From Orientallactaga sibirica (taxonomy: Eukaryota; Chordata; Mammalia; Rodentia; Dipodidae), in contig JAEOAD010000004.1 of assembly GCA_036365145.1 (NCBI GenBank), positions 47,832,001-47,896,000 on the forward strand: a DNA stretch of 64,000 nucleotides. Direction: 5' to 3'. Below are positions 59,948 to 64,000 of this stretch, piece by piece. Position numbers and translations under genes: made by a program. How positions within the stretch are numbered: the stretch's first letter is position 1; every line of letters starts with the position of its first letter. Below the pieces are notes generated by a model. It was not told where the DNA came from. It saw only the letters and a program-made list of their open reading frames with translations, and searched no databases.

Positions 59948-59975
59948 ATGACTTTTTAATTTTTATTTATTTATT

Positions 59976-60006
<31 letters not shown>

Positions 60007-60155
60007 GTGCCAGGGCCTCCAGCCACTGCAAAGGAAACTCCAGATGCATGCGTCCCCCTTGTGCATCTGGCTAACATGGGTCCTGGGGAATTGAGCCTGG
60101 GTTGTTTAGCTTTGCAGGCAATGCCTTAACCGCTAAGCCATCCCTCCAATACAGA
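59948..60155 (-). mobile_element. B2-like SINE
   Basis: Tail, GA tract, GCCTCCAGCCACTGCAAAGG to CCATCCCTCCAATA. Confidence 0.88.
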
Positions 60156-60464
60156 AGTGACTCTTACATAGCCACAGGTGCATGTGGCTGTGGTCAAGAC
60201 ACCTCCTTCTTCATGAGGAAACCTTTGTTCCCACCACTGGTTCAAATCTTTCCAGTCTCCCCCCCCCCTTACCCCAGAGCACCAGCAGGAACTTCTATAC
60301 TATACATTGCTCATAAAAGTATGAAGTTTGTTCTCGTTCATTCCACTGAGATTCTGGAAGCTAATGTCTGGGAAGGATATGTTTAGCTTCATCTAGCAGC
60401 AACTGAGGTACCTTACATTTACTATGTGACTGGCTGGCTATTTAGATGGGTGAGGCTGAGTTTT

Positions 60465-60473
60465 TTAAAAAAT

Positions 60474-60520
<47 letters not shown>

Positions 60521-60705
60521 TTTTTGAGAGAGAGAGAGAAAGGAGAGAGAGAATGAGCACACCAGGGCCTCCAATCACTGCAAAGGAACTCTAGACGCAT
60601 GTGCCCCCTTGTGCATCTGGCTTACGTGGGACCTGGAGAATTGAACTGTGATCCTTTGGCTTTGCAGGTGAACACCTTAACCACTAATCCATCCCTCTAG
60701 CCCCC
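60465..60705 (-). mobile_element. B2-like SINE with (TTTA)n tail
   Basis: About eleven TTTA units (60474-60523), GA tract, body, head CCATCCCTCTAGCCCC. Confidence 0.9.
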
Positions 60706-61138
60706 GAGGCTGAGTTTTGATCTTATGGAAATGAGAAATGCTGGGAAAAGACTTGAGCTCATCTTTTTTTTTTTTTTTTTTTTTTCACTGTGAGTCAGGT
60801 TAATGCAGCTATGCAAGAATTTTGTTTACAGCTTCTTTGGAGCTATCCAAAGAATTATCTGGACTACCGATGTCTGCACAACCTCAAATTGGGTCCTTCA
60901 ATGCAATTTCAGCTTCAAAGTGGCTCTGTGTTATCTGTCTTTGAAATCTTCACTAAGATATGTTTAGGATCCTTGAGCCTGGGTGTTTCATTGTGTCATG
61001 GGTCAACAGAATAATGTCGATAGTTAGAGGTCATGATGGACAGTCACCATACTATTGCTGCAATGGGCATCATCATTCTATATTGTAACCTAGACACTCC
61101 GAGTTAAACTTCTACTTAATAGTGAGCTGACCCTATAA

Positions 61139-61192
61139 ATACACATATATGTATAAAATGCACACACACATATATGTATAATACACACACAT
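61139..61192. repeat. ACAC/ATAT microsatellite
   Basis: CACACATATATGTATA occurs twice with CA runs between. Confidence 0.85.
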
Positions 61193-61408
61193 GGGGCTGC
61201 AACACAGACACATCTCTGGATTCAATCAACTACAGGTTTATAGTAATTAAAAAATAATTTTTGTATTGAAGATGTAAAGTCATCCTTCTCAGTATTCCCT
61301 AAACAGCATAATATAAGTATTTACATACTATTGATCTAAAGATGATTTGATATATGTGGAGGAGATGTGTGTAGCTTACATGCAAATACTGCACATATTT
61401 CACACTAT

Positions 61409-61544
61409 TTTGATTTATCGAGGTAGCATCTTGCTTTAGCCCAGGCTGACCTGGAATTCACTATGTAGTCTCAGGCTGGCTTTGAACTCACAGCATTCCT
61501 CCTTCCCGAGTGCTGGGATTAAAGGTGTACATCACCACTCCTAG
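61409..61544 (-). mobile_element. B1 SINE
   Basis: ATCGAGGTAGCATCTTGCTT to CACCACTCCTAGC. Confidence 0.87.
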
Positions 61545-61574
61545 CAATTTTGCATTTTCTTTTGAGGCAAACCC

Positions 61575-61795
61575 AACAGATTGGCTTTATTTTATGCAAG
61601 AGAGAGAGTGAATTGCCATGCCAGGGCCTTCAGCCACTGCAATTGGTCTCTAATTGTGCTACCTTGTGTGCATGTGCAGCCTTGCAAGCTTGCATCATCT
61701 TGTGCATCTGGCTTATGTGGGATCTGAAGAGTTGAACCAAGGTCCTTAGGCTTTGTAGGCAAGTGCCTTTACCACTAAGCCATCTCTCCAGCCCC
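61575..61795 (-). mobile_element. B2-like SINE
   Basis: GAGAGAGAGTGAATTGCCAT to head CCATCTCTCCAGCCCC, flanked by CAATTTTGCATTTT (61545-61558 and 61795-61808). Confidence 0.9.
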
Positions 61796-61807
61796 AATTT
61801 TGCATTT

Positions 61808-61967
61808 TTTTTTTCTTTTGGTTTTTTCAAGGTAGGGTCTCACTTTAGCTCAGGCTGACCTGGAATTCACTATGTAGTCTCAGGGTGGCCTTGAACTCTC
61901 AGTTATCTTCCTTCCTACCTCTGCCTCCCAAGTACTCAGATTAAAGGTGTGCGCCACCATGCCTGGC
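61808..61967 (-). mobile_element. B1 SINE
   Basis: CAAGGTAGGGTCTCACTTTA to CACCATGCCTGGC; followed by a third CAATTTTGCATTTT at 61967-61980. Confidence 0.92.
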
Positions 61968-62354
61968 AATTTTGCATTTTTATAGAAGGGACTTGAGCAT
62001 CTTTGGCTTTGGGTATCCGCATGGTGGTCCTAGAACCAGTCCCCTGTGGATACTGACTGGTGAATACAGTCTGTGTTTGTGGAGACATTATGCTTTTCAA
62101 AGCACTTTTCCAGACATTGCATTCTCAGGTCCCTCTACCCTATATGGTAATTCTTCAAATGTGGTGACAGAGAGTAGAAGCAGGTTGAGAATGAAGAACG
62201 CTTTGGCTCAGGCCTAGGTCTCCTGACTTCTAGTCCTGGGCTTTTTTTCCCCAACTCTCCAATGAAAGAAATAGCCCTTTATTTATCAGAACATATGTGG
62301 TAGTGCATGAGTTTCCTGGGATGTTAATTGCATGATATGGAAGAAAGCTCCATT

Positions 62355-62513
62355 TAAAAAAAAAATTTGGTTTGTTGAGGTAGGGTCTCACTCTAGTCTA
62401 GGCTGACCTGGAATTCACTGTGTAGTCTAGGGTGGCCTCGAACTCATGGTAATTCTCCTACTTCTGCCTCCTGAGTGCTAGGACTAAAGGTGTGCGCCAC
62501 CATTCCTGGCTGA
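62355..62513 (-). mobile_element. B1 SINE
   Basis: B1 flanked by GAAAGCTCCATTT at about 62344 and 62512; 280 bp before exon 5. Confidence 0.92.
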
Positions 62514-62690
62514 AAGCTCCATTTTTGAATGAAATGTAGTTTGCTGCTTTGTTAATGTACTCTTGTGTCCTTTTCCCTTCTCCAATTGTATTCTCCATGA
62601 GTCCAGGAGCCATGCCTACTTTATATACTAATATATATTCACATTTAGTATCCAGCATGGAGCAGTCACTTGCAAAATGACTGCTGAAAG

Positions 62691-62760
62691 AATGTCATCA
62701 TTTAAGAGTTTCCGGTTCTACCGACTGAGCGAGCCAGGCAGCTAAATGCCATCATTTAAG
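62691..62760 (-). mobile_element. tRNA-Lys 5'-half retroinsertion with target duplication
   Basis: AATGTCATCATTTAAG (62691-62706) and AATGCCATCATTTAAG (62745-62760) bracket 38 bp that, on the minus strand, contain GCCTGGCTCGCTCAGTCGG and TAGAACCGGAA. This matches the 5' half of tRNA-Lys (acceptor 5' strand, D arm with A-box-like TCGCTCAGTCGG, start of the anticodon arm), with no poly(A). It fits the described class of tailless retropseudogenes. It is not a functional tRNA gene. Confidence 0.75.
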
Positions 62761-62789
62761 TTTGCTATTTGCATTTTTTTTAAAAACAG

Positions 62790-62900
62790 AATATCCAACA
62801 TGTGACCAGCTTACTTGTGACAATGGAGCCTGTTATAACACGAGTCAGAAGTGTGATCTGAAGGTTGACTGCAGGGACTCCTCCGATGAAGCTAACTGCA
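62790..62900 (+). CDS. LRP2: LRP2 exon 5: LDLa repeat 4
   Basis: A 111-nt phase 1-1 exon; the acceptor follows a T-run and AAAAACAG, and the donor is GTAAGT. It starts with the split codon C|AA (Gln) and Tyr-Pro-Thr-Cys, then [18 protein letters not shown] and [14 protein letters not shown]. Six cysteines and the D-C-x-D-x-S-D-E calcium motif are present. NTS is a predicted N-glycosylation sequon, and the SQKCD segment lacks the aromatic seen before Cys in the other modules; both are family-typical for megalin repeat 4. A 38-bp tRNA-fragment insertion with target duplication ends 29-45 nt upstream of this exon. Confidence 0.93.
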
Positions 62901-63122
62901 GTAAGTCAGATGCATAAGAGGTGTGGCATATCGAGTCTGGCTCATTATTTACACTGATTCTCAAGCCCGTGTTTTGTGAATTCATGTTAGGAGTTGGAAA
63001 TCAACCAGTGACGGGAGTACTTACCCTTAGGAGAATTGGTACCAGCAAGCTTGAGGCAGAATCTTCATCAAAGGTGAAATGGTAATAATTAAAATCTCCT
63101 TTCCCTTCACTGTGTCTTCCAG
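62901..63122 (+). other. LRP2: LRP2 intron 5
   Basis: 222-bp repeat-free intron, GTAAGT to TCTTCCAG. Confidence 0.9.
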
Positions 63123-63236
63123 CTGGAAGATGTATGCACAATGACTTTAAATGTGGCTCCGGAGAATGCATCCCTCACATCTATGTTTGTGACCACGACT
63201 ATGACTGTGACGACAGGAGTGATGAACACAACTGCA
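63123..63236 (+). CDS. LRP2: LRP2 exon 6: LDLa repeat 5
   Basis: A 114-nt phase 1-1 exon after a pyrimidine-rich tract ending GTCTTCCAG, with donor GTATGG (less canonical than the other four, but +5 is G). It encodes Thr-Gly-Arg then [35 protein letters not shown]. Six cysteines are present and the acidic calcium residues are intact, with Arg in the usually Gly or Asn position between DD and SDE. It lies only 222 bp after exon 5. The following LDLa exons of the cluster are not reached before the window ends. Confidence 0.92.
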
Positions 63237-63440
63237 GTATGGAGATTTCTCTATGTTGGGTCATGGGTTATGTTTGTGGTTAATTCCCTTGCCAATATAC
63301 CAATATACCTCTTTTTCCTCAAAGAGTCACTGGTTGGTGAAGCCAAAATATCATGGAGAGGCCATAGCTCCAGCCTTAGTAGTAATGTTAGACCTCATTT
63401 TCTTTCTCCTTCAAGAATCTGTGTAATATTATTTCATTCT

Positions 63441-63597
63441 TTTTTTTTTTTTGGTTTTTCGAGGTAGGGTCTCACTCTAGTTCAGGCTGACCTGGAATTC
63501 ACTATGTAGTCTCAGGGTGGCCTCGAACTCACGGCAATCCTCCTACCTCTGCCTCCCGAGTGCTGGGATTAAAGGCGTGAGCCACCACACCCGGCTC
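63441..63597 (-). mobile_element. B1 SINE
   Basis: Clean, young-looking B1: GTTTTTCGAGGTAGGGTCTC to CACCACACCCGGC, with target duplication TCATTCTTTT. Confidence 0.93.
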
Positions 63598-63785
63598 ATT
63601 CTTTTCTACTGGAGTATAGACCACATTGTCTCACAGGACTGTCAGACCTCAGGAATGATAATGTTGAGTAGATTGAGAGGAGAGCTCAGGGAATGGAGTT
63701 TGCTCCTGGCAATGGTTCGCATCCCTCTTTATTTTGAATTGTCTACCACACACTAGTGTTGGAAGGTCAGGAACATTTCTTTCTT

Positions 63786-63945
63786 TCATTTTGGTTTTTC
63801 GAGGTAGGGTCTCACTCTGGCTCAGACTGACTTGGAATTCACTTTGTAGTCTCAGGGTGGCCTCGAACTCACGGTGATCCTCCTTGGTCTGGGGTTGAAT
63901 CCTGAGTGCTCAGGCACCTTACTCACTAAGCCATCTCCTCAGCCT
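63786..63945 (-). mobile_element. B1 fragment fused to tRNA-type SINE head
   Basis: B1 to GGTGATCCTCC, then GGGGTTGAATCCTGAGTGCT and CTAAGCCATCTCCTCAGCC without the rest of the B1. Confidence 0.82.
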
Positions 63946-64000
63946 CCTTCTCCCCTCCCCCCTTTTTTGGTCAAGATACTGATGCAGAAATTTTAGGCTC

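Larger units (their letters stand above)
43255..62789 (+). other. LRP2: LRP2 intron 4
   Basis: 19,535-bp intron, GTGAGT to AAAACAG. Besides the elements listed separately, repeat-poor stretches are 43255-43840, 45385-46154, 46341-46938, 47180-47540, 48030-48640, 53295-55210, 59790-59945, 60160-60465, 60710-61405, 61982-62340 and 62525-62690. I see no exon in them; short open frames there have no codon bias or recognisable domain. Confidence 0.85.
1..64000 (+). other. LRP2: LRP2 (megalin) gene, internal 5' part; exons 2-6 and introns
   Basis: Megalin is a giant single-pass endocytic receptor on the apical membrane of absorptive epithelia such as kidney proximal tubule; it binds many ligands through clusters of LDLa modules. 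Five consecutive single-module exons on the + strand match the order and residue pattern of LDLa repeats 1-5 at the mature N terminus: the first ends DDTDEIGC, the second carries [10 protein letters not shown], the third [10 protein letters not shown], the fourth has [10 protein letters not shown], the fifth YVCDHDYDC. Spliced exons total 573 nt with no stop. Exon 1 and exons 7 onward are outside the window. I infer that 1-41307 is intron 1 because no other exon was seen; the gene's upstream boundary is not shown by the sequence. LRP1, LRP1B and LDLR fit less well in module order. Confidence 0.88.
63237..64000 (+). other. LRP2: LRP2 intron 6, 5' part
   Basis: Begins GTATGG and runs to the window end. 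It contains a full B1 (63441-63597, minus, flanked by TCATTCTTTT) and a B1 fragment (63786-63884, minus) fused to a tRNA-type SINE head (63885-63945, CTAAGCCATCTCCTCAGCC). No further LDLa exon is reached. Confidence 0.85.

Noticed and set aside
41308..63236. LRP1, LRP1B or LDLR as the gene identity
   Set aside because: The order and loop lengths of the five modules, especially the longer loop in the second and [10 protein letters not shown] in the fourth, fit megalin repeats 1-5.
1..64000. An undescribed multi-gene biological system
   Set aside because: Apart from five exons of a well-known receptor gene the window is intronic repeats and unique intron sequence; nothing resembles a gene cluster.

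Overview
The window is mammalian nuclear DNA, almost certainly from a rodent. It is packed with two short interspersed element families: a 7SL-derived B1 (full length about 150 bp, A-tail) and a tRNA-derived B2-like element that begins GGGCTGGAGAGATGGCTTAG, has recognisable A and B boxes and ends in a CT-rich region and AAATAA-type tail. The exact flavour of both families is the one I associate with jerboas (Dipodidae, Jaculus type); that species-level call is from memory and is an inference (about 0.6). L1 pieces of several ages, a few ID-like fragments and many microsatellites make up most of the rest.

The only protein-coding content I can support is the 5' part of LRP2 (megalin) on the + strand: five exons at 41308-41415, 41873-41995, 43138-43254, 62790-62900 and 63123-63236. 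Each encodes exactly one LDL-receptor class A (LDLa) module, each is flanked by AG/GT splice sites and each is phase 1 at both ends, so together they give an uninterrupted 573-nt (191-codon) open frame. By order and residue pattern they are LDLa repeats 1-5 of the first ligand-binding cluster, conventionally exons 2-6. The signal-peptide exon 1 was not found and presumably lies upstream; exons 7 onward lie downstream.

Layout: 1-41307 is read as the 3' part of intron 1. It holds a 2.4-kb tandem duplication (2079-6841), a 1.1-kb L1 3' end (18840-19925), dense SINEs, and a B1 insertion at 32561-32799 that carries an inverted copy of intron sequence from 30225-30328. Introns 2 (457 bp) and 3 (1142 bp) are short. 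Intron 4 (43255-62789, 19.5 kb) holds an old + strand L1 fragment, a possible processed retrocopy near 47.66-48.03 kb, a 2.24-kb tandem duplication with breakpoints in B1 sequence (48759-53251), a minus-strand L1 lacking its reverse-transcriptase part (55586-about 58260, with possible 5' portion to about 59790), and a 38-bp tRNA-Lys 5'-half insertion just upstream of exon 5. Intron 5 is 222 bp.

No operon, CRISPR array, prokaryotic system or undescribed multi-gene system is visible. The points of interest are genome-structural: retroposition by-products and two young tandem duplications inside one gene. SINE boundaries are read by eye and are good to roughly 5-10 bp.
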